Assembly (NCBI GenBank): GCA_946405475.1 | Contig: CAMJHI010000173.1 | Location: 1 to 5,119, forward strand | Source: an uncultured Clostridia bacterium | GTDB taxonomy: Bacteria; Bacillota; Clostridia; Oscillospirales; Acutalibacteraceae | Length of the DNA: 5,119 nucleotides | Direction of reading: 5' to 3' | Shown here: positions 1 to 5,041 of the stretch, in pieces | How positions within the stretch are numbered: position 1 is the stretch's first letter | Layout: the number at the start of each line of letters is the position of its first letter | Notes under the pieces: generated by a model | What the model was told of the DNA's origin: nothing | Database searches by the model: none | Seen by the model: only the letters and a program-made list of their open reading frames with translations | Made by a program: the position numbers and the translations under genes

Positions 1-555
1 TTGAATGAGCTGTTTGAGCGACCAGCCGGCGCAGTAGCCGGTGAGCATGGACAGATCGTGCAGGTGCAGATCGGCGCTGCGGTGCGCGTTGGCGATCTCT
101 TCGTCATAGATCTCGCTCAGCCAGTAGTTGGCGGTGATCGCGCCGGAGTTGCTCAAAATCAGACCGCCGACGGAGTAGGTGACGGTCGAATTTTCTTTCA
201 CGCGCCAGTCGGTGATCTTCACATAGCTGTCGACCAGCTCTTTGTAGTCGAGAATGGTCGATTTCATGTTGCGGATCTTCTCACGCTGTTTACGATAAAG
301 GATGTAAGACTTGGCGACGTCGGCATAGCCGGACTGGATCAGGATGGATTCCACGCTGTCCTGCACGTCTTCCACGCTGACCTTGCCGTCTTTGATCTTC
401 GGCTCAAAATCGGCGGTGACCCGCAGGGCGAGCAGGTCGATGATGTTGTCGTTATACTGTTTGTCATTGGCTTCAAAAGCCTTTTTGATGGCGGCGCTGA
501 TCTTGGAAATGTCAAATTCCGCAATCTGCCCGTCGCGCTTGATTACCTGATACAT
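1..555 (-). CDS. nrdD: Anaerobic ribonucleoside-triphosphate reductase, N-terminal part (class III RNR)
   Basis: Reading the minus strand from the ATG at 555 gives 185 open codons that run off the left edge, so the C-terminal part, including the glycyl radical site, is not in view. The enzyme reduces ribonucleoside triphosphates to deoxyribonucleotides in the cytoplasm under anaerobic conditions. Residues 1-95 look like an ATP-cone allosteric domain (start MYQVIKRDGQIAEFDISKI, then a helical stretch ending YILYRKQREKIR). The catalytic barrel follows: DWRVKENSTVTYSVGGL at 116-132, SNSGAITANYW at 135-145, and HRSADLHLHDLSMLTGYCAGW at 158-178, all typical of clostridial NrdD. The start is fixed by an AAAGGAGAAG ribosome binding site at 561-570 and by the ATP-cone N-terminus. 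It lies 103 bp downstream of nrdG on the same strand, with its own promoter and NrdR boxes between. The identification is from recognised family motifs; the radical-bearing C-terminus cannot be checked here. Confidence 0.96.
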   Translation of the reverse strand, partial: MYQVIKRDGQIAEFDISKISAAIKKAFEANDKQYNDNIIDLLALRVTADFEPKIKDGKVSVEDVQDSVESILIQSGYADVAKSYILYRKQREKIRNMKSTILDYKELVDSYVKITDWRVKENSTVTYSVGGLILSNSGAITANYWLSEIYDEEIANAHRSADLHLHDLSMLTGYCAGWSLKQLIQ

Positions 556-598
556 GATCGCTTCTCCTTTATCTATTGTGTTTCACAGACCGCTATTC

Positions 599-628
599 AT
601 TCTAACACTATATCTTGTGGTATGTCAA
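599..628 (-). promoter_or_regulatory. Predicted sigma-A promoter of nrdD
   Basis: On the minus strand a perfect -35 TTGACA (complement of 623-628) is followed by an 18 bp spacer and a -10 TAGAAT (complement of 599-604, five of six matches to TATAAT). Transcription would begin near 592, leaving a leader of roughly 35 nt before the ATG at 555. The promoter lies in the short nrdG-nrdD gap, so nrdD can be transcribed independently of nrdG, although no terminator separates them and read-through is also possible. Confidence 0.75.
605..620. promoter_or_regulatory. NrdR box upstream of nrdD (strong)
   Basis: The sequence ACACTATATCTTGTGG closely matches the known NrdR-box consensus (acaCwAtATaTwGtgt). 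NrdR is the zinc-finger/ATP-cone repressor of ribonucleotide reductase genes. The box fills most of the spacer between the -35 (623-628) and -10 (599-604) of the nrdD promoter, so a bound repressor would block RNA polymerase. The assignment rests on consensus match plus position before an RNR gene; the nrdR gene itself is not in this window. Confidence 0.85.
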
Positions 629-635
629 GAGGAAT

Positions 636-652
636 TATCCACAATATGTGGG
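636..652. promoter_or_regulatory. Second NrdR box upstream of nrdD (weaker)
   Basis: A near-box with palindromic core CCACA-ATA-TGTGG (639-651) sits upstream of the nrdD -35. Its right half-site TGTGG (647-651) lies exactly 31 bp from the same half-site of the strong box (616-620), about three helical turns, which is the spacing known for paired NrdR boxes. Its arms are spaced differently from the consensus (13 bp rather than 16 bp palindrome), so it is probably a lower-affinity partner site. It ends only 7 bp from the nrdG stop codon. Confidence 0.65.
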
Positions 653-658
653 AATTTT

Positions 659-1354
659 TTAATCAACACCGCGCAAAAAAGTGTCGGGGATATATGGCAG
701 CAGGATCGCGCGGAACTGCTCCAGCTCCTGAGGCGTGCAGGCGGAAAGCCCGCTGCCGATCAGATCGCCGGAATCCTTGAACGACTGCAGATACAGCCGT
801 TTTGCGCCCTTGAGCCAGCGGCCGACGGCCTCAAAATCGTCCGCGCTGTGCAGCTCTTTGACCACCGTGGTGCGGAATTCATAATCCGTTTCGCCGTTCA
901 TCAGCAGCCCGACGCTCGTTTGAACGGGGGTCAGGTCAAAGCCGTCGATCCCGACGGTTCTGGCGTAGGCGGCAGGGGAATTCTTGATATCCATCGCCAC
1001 GTAGTCGACCAGCCCTTCGTTCAGGATGCGGGCGAGGCGGTCGGGGTAGCACCCGTTCGTGTCAAGCTTCACGGCAAAGCCGCGCTCGCGCACGCGGCGG
1101 ATGAAATCTTCGATCCCGGGCTGCATGAGCGGCTCGCCGCCCGTGACGGCAACGCCCTCTAAAATGCCTCTGCGCTTTTCCAGCAGGGCGAAAACCTCAT
1201 CCTCGTCGATCGGCTCCACCTCGCTCAAGCCCGTGACCAGCGAGGCGTTGTGGCAGAACGGGCAGCGCAGGTTGCACCCGCCGGTAAACACCGTGCAGGC
1301 CATTTTGCCCGGAAAATCCAGCAGGGAAAGCTTTTGCAGACCGAACAGCTTCAT
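659..1354 (-). CDS. nrdG: Anaerobic ribonucleoside-triphosphate reductase activating protein (radical SAM)
   Basis: A 231-residue radical-SAM enzyme that would use S-adenosylmethionine and a [4Fe-4S] cluster to generate the glycyl radical on NrdD. The cluster motif CNLRCPFC gives Cys27, Cys31 and Cys34, preceded by the FPGKMACTVFTGGC segment typical of this activase subfamily (the NrdG2/TIGR02495-like form). Also visible are the SAM-binding TGGEPL at 71-76, LDTNGCYPD at 97-105 and DYVAMDIKN. The length fits the family. I chose the ATG at 1354 because AAAGGAGG (complement of 1363-1370) stands at proper spacing and the family N-terminus MKLFGLQKLSLLDFPGK begins there. An upstream in-frame TTG at 1378 would lie inside an NrdR box and is rejected. 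Here the activase precedes nrdD, and each has its own NrdR-controlled promoter. The partner gene directly downstream supports the assignment to NrdD rather than to another glycyl-radical enzyme. Confidence 0.95.
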   Translation of the reverse strand: MKLFGLQKLSLLDFPGKMACTVFTGGCNLRCPFCHNASLVTGLSEVEPIDEDEVFALLEKRRGILEGVAVTGGEPLMQPGIEDFIRRVRERGFAVKLDTNGCYPDRLARILNEGLVDYVAMDIKNSPAAYARTVGIDGFDLTPVQTSVGLLMNGETDYEFRTTVVKELHSADDFEAVGRWLKGAKRLYLQSFKDSGDLIGSGLSACTPQELEQFRAILLPYIPDTFLRGVD

Positions 1355-1372
1355 CGTGTGCGCCTCCTTTTG

Positions 1373-1388
1373 CCACAATATCTTGTGG
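1373..1388. promoter_or_regulatory. NrdR box upstream of nrdG (strong)
   Basis: CCACAATATCTTGTGG is a 16 bp palindrome with arms CCACAA and TTGTGG. It shares ATATCTTGTGG-type sequence with the strong box before nrdD (605-620) and fits the NrdR consensus. It lies between the predicted nrdG transcription start (about 1401) and the ribosome binding site (1363-1370), i.e. in the 5' leader, so it would act as a downstream half of a paired operator. Confidence 0.85.
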
Positions 1389-1403
1389 TTTATAGCGTCG
1401 GAT

Positions 1404-1419
1404 ATCCATTATATCAGAT
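1404..1419. promoter_or_regulatory. Possible weak second NrdR box over the nrdG -10
   Basis: Placed exactly 31 bp from the strong box, ATCCATTATATCAGAT keeps the central tATAT and roughly nine of sixteen consensus positions, and it covers the -10 hexamer of the nrdG promoter. The match is poor on its own; the call depends on the spacing, which equals that of the nrdD pair. Much of the similarity could simply reflect the AT-rich -10 element. Confidence 0.4.
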
Positions 1420-1435
1420 ATCTTGCGTGCGTCAA
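1408..1435 (-). promoter_or_regulatory. Predicted sigma-A promoter of nrdG
   Basis: On the minus strand: -35 TTGACG (complement of 1430-1435), 16 bp spacer, perfect -10 TATAAT (complement of 1408-1413) preceded by TGA, i.e. an extended -10 (TGnTATAAT). Transcription would start near 1401, giving a leader of about 47 nt that contains the strong NrdR box. It is divergent from the isomerase promoter at 1493-1521. Confidence 0.8.
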
Positions 1436-1492
1436 TCGTCAAAATAACCAAATTGTGTCGCGCGGAATTGTCAATCAATTTTTTCGGAACAG

Positions 1493-1521
1493 TTGCAACC
1501 GGCGCGGATTTGATTTATAAT
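1493..1521 (+). promoter_or_regulatory. Predicted sigma-A promoter of the isomerase-regulator operon
   Basis: TTGCAA (1493-1498), a 17 bp spacer and a perfect TATAAT (1516-1521) precede the isomerase ATG at 1549, with transcription expected near 1528 and a short leader of about 20 nt. An imperfect AT-rich palindrome at 1513-1530 (ATTTAT ... AAAAAT) overlaps the -10 and could be an operator, possibly for the DtxR-family protein encoded second in the operon, but it does not match any operator consensus I know. Confidence 0.7.
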
Positions 1522-1548
1522 GATAAAAATATGTGACGGAGGCGTCTT

Positions 1549-2337
1549 ATGTCTGATATGCGTTTCGGGATCTGCATGTCCTATCGGGACCGGCAGCGTC
1601 AGCTCGAAGGAAAACAAGCCGGTGCGGATTATTGCGAGCCGTCGTTCCGCGAGCTGGCTGTTGATAACAATGACAGTATCAATCAATATAAAGAACTGAT
1701 TCAGGAAATCGATCTGCCCTGTGAGGCGGCCAACGGCATGTTCCCGGGTGAGATCCATCTGATCGGTCCGGATGTGGATTACGGCCGCATCGATGAGTTT
1801 GTCGACCGCGGCGGCGAAAACTTCGCTTCGCTTGGCGGCAAGGTCGTGGTGTTCGGCAGCGGCGGCGCGCGGCGCTGTCCGGACGGGTTCGACAGAGCAA
1901 AAGCCTATGAACAGCTCAATTTCGTCTGTTCCGAGCATATTGCGCCGTGGATGAAAAAGCACGGGCTGGTCTGCGTGATCGAACCGCTGCGCACGCAGGA
2001 ATGCAACATGGTCTACAATTCCAAAATCGCGTTTGATATCTGCAAGGCGGTCAACAAGCCCGAGATCCAGCTTTTGATCGACCTGTTCCATTTCCGCAGC
2101 GAAAAGGAACCGCTTGAGCGGCTGAAAGAATATCAGGGCTGGGTCAGACACGTCCACATCGCCAGCGTCATGAACGACCGGCTGGTGCCGCAGGCGGACG
2201 ACGGCGAATACTACGCCGACTTTTTCGCCATGCTGCGCGAGATCGGCTATGCCGAAAAGCGCATTTCCCTTGAAGGGCGTTACAAGGATTTTAACGCCGA
2301 CGCAAAATCGTCCCTGGCTTATTTAAGAACGCTATAA
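1549..2337 (+). CDS. TIM-barrel sugar phosphate isomerase/epimerase family protein
   Basis: A 262-residue soluble protein of the xylose isomerase-like TIM-barrel superfamily (AP_endonuc_2 type), which includes sugar epimerases and endonuclease IV. Candidate metal ligands and acid/base residues fall in the expected order and near-expected spacing: Glu145 in CVIEPLR, Asp178 and His181 in LLIDLFHF, His203 in VRHVHIAS, and Glu242 in ISLEGRY. In D-tagatose/psicose 3-epimerases a Glu, Asp, His, Glu set binds Mn2+ or a similar ion, and the two glutamates catalyse the reaction. FGICMSY at the N-terminus is the first barrel strand, followed by GADYCEPS, strand 2. The start ATG is supported by GGAGG at 1538-1542; the SD core sits in the loop of a small GACG/CGTC stem. 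It is the first gene of a likely operon with the DtxR-family regulator 23 bp downstream. The substrate cannot be told from sequence; there is no adjacent kinase, transporter or dehydrogenase to indicate it. Confidence 0.85.
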   Translation: MSDMRFGICMSYRDRQRQLEGKQAGADYCEPSFRELAVDNNDSINQYKELIQEIDLPCEAANGMFPGEIHLIGPDVDYGRIDEFVDRGGENFASLGGKVVVFGSGGARRCPDGFDRAKAYEQLNFVCSEHIAPWMKKHGLVCVIEPLRTQECNMVYNSKIAFDICKAVNKPEIQLLIDLFHFRSEKEPLERLKEYQGWVRHVHIASVMNDRLVPQADDGEYYADFFAMLREIGYAEKRISLEGRYKDFNADAKSSLAYLRTL

Positions 2338-2360
2338 TGCTATAAAAAGGGGAGAATCTT

Positions 2361-2747
2361 ATGCAGCTTCTCGAATCCGGTGAAATGTATCTGGAAACGA
2401 TCCTGATCCTGTCGGAACAGCAGTCGTGCGTCCGTTCGGTCGACGTGGCGAATTACACCGGCTATTCCAAGCCGAGCGTGAGCCGCGCCGTGAACCTGCT
2501 CAAGGATAACGGCTATATCGCCATTGACGATTTCGGTTACATCACCCTGAAGGAGTCCGGGCGAGCCGTCGCCACGCGCATTTATCAGCGCCACAGGCTG
2601 CTCACGGAATTCCTCATGCTCCTGGGCGTCAACGCCGAAACGGCGGAGGAGGACGCCTGCAAGATCGAGCACGATATCAGCGACGAATCCTTTGCCCGCA
2701 TCTGCGAGCACGTGGAGCATTACCGACCTGAGATACCGACAGAATAA
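2361..2747 (+). CDS. DtxR/MntR-family metal-dependent transcriptional repressor
   Basis: A 128-residue regulator with an N-terminal winged helix (about 1-65: VRSVDVANYTGYSKPSVSRAVNLLKDNGYI is the helix-turn-helix, and DDFGYITLKESG the wing) and a metal-binding/dimerisation domain (about 70-120). It lacks the C-terminal SH3-like domain of full-length DtxR, as in short MntR-like proteins. The ligands are telling: Met9 in GEMYLETI and Cys100, Glu103, His104 in EEDACKIEHDISDE line up with the primary-site Met10, Cys102, Glu105, His106 of DtxR rather than with the Asp8/Glu99 set of MntR. This suggests Fe(II)-type sensing, although the ancillary site looks incomplete (His78 kept, the DtxR His98 position replaced by Glu96). 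The start ATG follows AAAGGGGAGA at 2345-2354. Two stop codons in a row (TAATAA) end it just before a stem-loop terminator. Its targets are unknown; autoregulation of its operon is an inference. No metal transporter is next to it. Confidence 0.9.
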   Translation: MQLLESGEMYLETILILSEQQSCVRSVDVANYTGYSKPSVSRAVNLLKDNGYIAIDDFGYITLKESGRAVATRIYQRHRLLTEFLMLLGVNAETAEEDACKIEHDISDESFARICEHVEHYRPEIPTE

Positions 2748-2754
2748 TAAGCAA

Positions 2755-2792
2755 AAAGCCGGGCGTCACGAACGAGCGTGATTCCCGGCTTT
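2755..2792. terminator. Bidirectional stem-loop terminator between convergent genes
   Basis: AAAGCCGGG (2755-2763) pairs with CCCGGCTTT (2784-2792); inside, TCACG (2766-2770) pairs with CGTGA (2777-2781) across a 2x2 internal loop, with a 6 nt loop AACGAG. It begins 7 bp after the regulator's stop codon and ends 16 bp from the end of trkH. The U-tract is better on the minus strand (five U from 2753-2757) than on the plus strand (UUU, then CGAUUU), so it is probably the main terminator for tcdA-trkH and also serves the isomerase-regulator operon. Confidence 0.85.
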
Positions 2793-2808
2793 CGATTTGT
2801 CTGGGTCG

Positions 2809-4155
2809 TTATCCGATCAGGATTTTTTCATTCGGCCGCTTGAGCGGAATGTTTTTGCGCTTTTCGGCAAAGGTGATCATCATGGTCAGCCCGCCGATCC
2901 TGCCGATGAACATCAGCAGAATGAGCACGAACTGCGAAGCGGCGGAAAACTGCGCCGTGATGCCGGTGGAAAGGCCGACCGTACCGGCGGCTGAAACCGT
3001 TTCAAACAAAACGGCCTGCAGCGGAAAGCGGTCGACCGCCGCAATGAACATCGTGCCGAACAGGTCGAGCAGCACATAGATCGCCCCGATGGAGGCGGCG
3101 CGCTTGACGGTGTCGTCGTCGATGCTGCGCTTGAACACGGTGGGGTTTTTGTTCCCGCGGGAGGAGGCGATCAACTGCATGAGCAGCACGGCCACCGTGG
3201 TGGTCTTGACGCCGCCCGCGGTGGAACCGGGGCTGCCGCCGATGAACATCAGCGCCGTCATCAGCAAATTGCCCGAAACCGACAGCTTGCTCAGATCGGT
3301 CGTGAAAAATCCGGCCGTGCGCGCGGAAACGGAATGGAAGAACGACACAAGCAGCTGCTTGCCCGTACTCATGCCCGCTAGACTGCTGTTTTGCTCAAAC
3401 AAAAAGAAGAACAGCCAGCCGAACACGATCAGCGCCGCGGAAAATGTGAGCACGATCTTGCTTTGCAGCGTGTAGCTTTTGACCTTCAGCTTTTTTTCCA
3501 GAATGTCGTCCCAGACGAAAAAGCCGACGCCGCCGATGATGACCAGTGCCGCAACCGTCAGGTTCACCAGCAGATCGCCCGCGAACGGGGTCAGCGAGCC
3601 GCCCGGATTGATGCGCCCCATCAGGTCAAAACCGGCGTTGCAGAACGAGGAAACGGCGTGGAACACGGCGTAGAACAGCCCGCGCCAGAAGCCGAACCTC
3701 GCGTCAGAACAAAAACGGATCGCAAGCAGCAGCGCGCCCGTGCCCTCAAACAGGAACGTGCCCGCCACAATGCGCTTGAGCAGCTTGATCACGCCGCCGG
3801 TTCGCATGGTGCCCTCCGACTGCATGAGGATCTTGCGCTCATACAGGCTGATGCGCCGCTTGGCGAACACGGAAAACATGGTGATCGTGGTCATCACGCC
3901 CAGACCGCCGCACTGGATCAGGATCAAAATCACGATCTGCCCGAACAGCGACCAGTGCGTGCAGGTGTCGAACACGGTCAGACCGGTCACGCAGGTGGCG
4001 CTGGTGGCGGTGAACAGGCTGTGGAAAAACGGAGTCCATGCCCGGCTTCGTGAGGCGATCGGCAGGCACAGCAGCAGCGCTCCGAGCAGGATCGTGCCCA
4101 GAAAGAACAGCACGATCAGGCGGGTGGCGCTCATGCGCCGGTGTTTTGGCTTCAT
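2809..4155 (-). CDS. TrkH/KtrB-family potassium uptake protein, membrane subunit
   Basis: A 448-residue integral membrane protein of the TrkH/KtrB/HKT superfamily, which carries K+ (often with Na+) into the cell. It shows four membrane-pore-membrane repeats with the selectivity-filter loops: CVTGLTV at 55-61, FCNAGF at 171-176, ARTAGFF at 278-284 and AGTVGLS at 390-396. The third repeat is followed by the GGSPGSTAGGVKTTT gating loop (306-320), and the fourth has the conserved Arg in GRIGGLT (R419). Length and the short N-terminus fit KtrB better than the longer proteobacterial TrkH. The ATG at 4155 is set by AAGGAGT (complement of 4162-4168), which lies in the last codons of tcdA, only 5 bp upstream, so the two genes are very probably one transcript with translational coupling. 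The usual cytosolic RCK partner (KtrA/TrkA) is not downstream: a terminator and the convergent regulator gene follow. It may be encoded elsewhere. The family is certain; ion specificity is inferred. Confidence 0.95.
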   Translation of the reverse strand: MKPKHRRMSATRLIVLFFLGTILLGALLLCLPIASRSRAWTPFFHSLFTATSATCVTGLTVFDTCTHWSLFGQIVILILIQCGGLGVMTTITMFSVFAKRRISLYERKILMQSEGTMRTGGVIKLLKRIVAGTFLFEGTGALLLAIRFCSDARFGFWRGLFYAVFHAVSSFCNAGFDLMGRINPGGSLTPFAGDLLVNLTVAALVIIGGVGFFVWDDILEKKLKVKSYTLQSKIVLTFSAALIVFGWLFFFLFEQNSSLAGMSTGKQLLVSFFHSVSARTAGFFTTDLSKLSVSGNLLMTALMFIGGSPGSTAGGVKTTTVAVLLMQLIASSRGNKNPTVFKRSIDDDTVKRAASIGAIYVLLDLFGTMFIAAVDRFPLQAVLFETVSAAGTVGLSTGITAQFSAASQFVLILLMFIGRIGGLTMMITFAEKRKNIPLKRPNEKILIG

Positions 4156-4160
4156 GCAGA

Positions 4161-4874
4161 TTACTCCTTGTTGATCAGGTGTTTCACGGCTTCGCCCGCG
4201 GCGATCATGCCGGCGACGGGCGGCACGAACGGCAGGCTGCCCGGCGTGGCGCGGCGCCCGCCCGTGTCCTGCGGTTCAAACAGCGGCTTTTGCGGCGGTT
4301 CGGTCGAAAACACCACCTTCAGCGTGGTGATGCCGCGCTTGCGAAGCTCACAGCGTATCACTCTGGCCAGCGGACAGCCGCTGGTTTTTTTGATATCGGT
4401 CACGCAAAGCGCCGTGGGGTCGAGCTTGTTGCCCGTACCCATGCAGCTGATGATCGGCACGTTCAGTGCCGCGGCTTTTTCGATCAGCAGCAGCTTGGCC
4501 GATACGGTGTCGATGGCGTCGATAATATAATCATATTCTTCAAGCGGGATCTGTTCGGCGGTGTCTTTGCCGTAAAAGAAGGGATATTCGATGATTCGGA
4601 TGGCGGGGTTGATGTCGCGCATGCGCCCGGCCGCCACGCTCGTTTTGGGCTGCCCGAGGGTGGAATGCAGCGCGACGAGCTGCCGGTTGAGGTTGGAGGG
4701 CGACACCACGTCGTTGTCGCATAAGCCGACCGTGCCCACGCCGCTGCGCGCCAGGCTTTCGGCGGCCGCCGAGCCGACCCCGCCCACGCCGAACAGCAGC
4801 ACGCGGCTGTTCTTCAGCTTTTCGATCGCGTCTTCCCCCAGCAGCATCGCCGAGCGGATAAAGGCTTCTTCCAT
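4161..4874 (-). CDS. tcdA: tRNA threonylcarbamoyladenosine dehydratase (TcdA/CsdL family, E1-like)
   Basis: A 237-residue ThiF/UBA-type ATP-dependent enzyme. Family members cyclise the N6-threonylcarbamoyl group of A37 in ANN-decoding tRNAs (t6A to ct6A). Visible are the nucleotide-binding GVGGVGS at 29-35, the acidic DNDVVSPSNLNRQ at 53-65 (the Arg and Asn typical of E1-like adenylation), IDAIDTVSAK at 118-127, SCMGTGNKLDP at 143-153, SGCPLARVIRCELRKRGI at 165-182 and the C-terminal GSLPFVPPVAG at 212-222. These segments separate TcdA from MoeB or ThiF, which have other C-termini and zinc CxxC pairs, not seen here. The reading frame stays open to an ATG at 4982, but that codon is upstream of the predicted transcription start (about 4964), and the extra 36 residues look non-family; I therefore start at 4874 with MEEAFIRSAMLLGEDAI. 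The ribosome binding site AAAGGCGGC (near 4881-4890) is weak. It is the first gene of an operon with trkH. Confidence 0.93.
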   Translation of the reverse strand: MEEAFIRSAMLLGEDAIEKLKNSRVLLFGVGGVGSAAAESLARSGVGTVGLCDNDVVSPSNLNRQLVALHSTLGQPKTSVAAGRMRDINPAIRIIEYPFFYGKDTAEQIPLEEYDYIIDAIDTVSAKLLLIEKAAALNVPIISCMGTGNKLDPTALCVTDIKKTSGCPLARVIRCELRKRGITTLKVVFSTEPPQKPLFEPQDTGGRRATPGSLPFVPPVAGMIAAGEAVKHLINKE

Positions 4875-4970
4875 GATAACGCCGCCTTTCGTCGGCTGAA
4901 CGCCAACGCTTTTCTTCCCGCCTCGTTCCGACCGCGTTTCTTTAGGGATCAAACGGGCAGGATTTAATGA

Positions 4971-4998
4971 ATTATAACACATTTCTCGATTTTTTCAA
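4971..4998 (-). promoter_or_regulatory. Predicted sigma-A promoter of the tcdA-trkH operon
   Basis: On the minus strand: -35 TTGAAA (complement of 4993-4998), 16 bp spacer, perfect TATAAT (complement of 4971-4976) preceded by TGT, an extended -10. The start of transcription would be near 4964, leaving a leader of about 90 nt before the ATG at 4874. The leader contains a small possible hairpin, GTTGGC/GCCGAC (4901-4917 region), shortly before the weak ribosome binding site; I see no known riboswitch or leader peptide there. Confidence 0.75.
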
Positions 4999-5019
4999 GA
5001 CAGCAGGCATATTCCCCTC

Positions 5020-5041
5020 CATATTGTCCTGAGACAATGTG
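5020..5041. repeat. Short inverted repeat upstream of tcdA
   Basis: ATTGTC (5023-5028) and GACAAT (5033-5038) are perfect inverted arms around CTGA; the pairing extends outward to 5020 and 5041 with one G-U, giving a 9 bp stem on the plus strand. No T-run follows on either strand, so it is not a standard terminator. It lies about 25 bp upstream of the tcdA -35 and could be an operator or a transcript end structure of a gene to the right. Confidence 0.5.

Noticed and set aside
639..651. CCACA-ATA-TGTGG as an nrdG terminator hairpin
   Set aside because: The stem is only 5 bp and AT-containing, and no T-tract follows it on the minus strand; its position and sequence fit an NrdR half of a paired operator.
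1..780. A 259-codon plus-strand open frame from the left edge
   Set aside because: It lies antisense to nrdD and the end of nrdG, whose minus-strand translations match known families over their whole length. It crosses the nrdD promoter and NrdR boxes and has no recognisable product or ribosome binding site.
554..1162. A 202-codon plus-strand frame
   Set aside because: Antisense shadow of nrdG, a clear radical-SAM activase; no ribosome binding site and a low-complexity, histidine/glycine/valine-rich translation typical of shadow frames in GC-rich DNA.
1355..1378. A longer nrdG start at a TTG at 1378
   Set aside because: It would place the start codon inside the NrdR box and upstream of the strong AAAGGAGG that precedes the ATG at 1354.
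1466..1484. AATTG-TCAAT-CAATT followed by TTTT as a terminator
   Set aside because: A 5 bp AT-rich stem is too weak, and it lies between two divergent promoters where no transcript needs to end.
1471..2157. A 228-codon minus-strand frame
   Set aside because: Antisense to the TIM-barrel gene. It would run through that gene's promoter, and its translation has no family features.
3391..4053. A 220-codon plus-strand frame rich in Gln, His and Arg
   Set aside because: Antisense to trkH; composition is the complement of membrane-protein codons, with no start signal.
4038..4724. A 228-codon plus-strand frame across trkH and tcdA
   Set aside because: It spans the end of one real gene and most of another on the opposite strand, both with full family motifs; no ribosome binding site.
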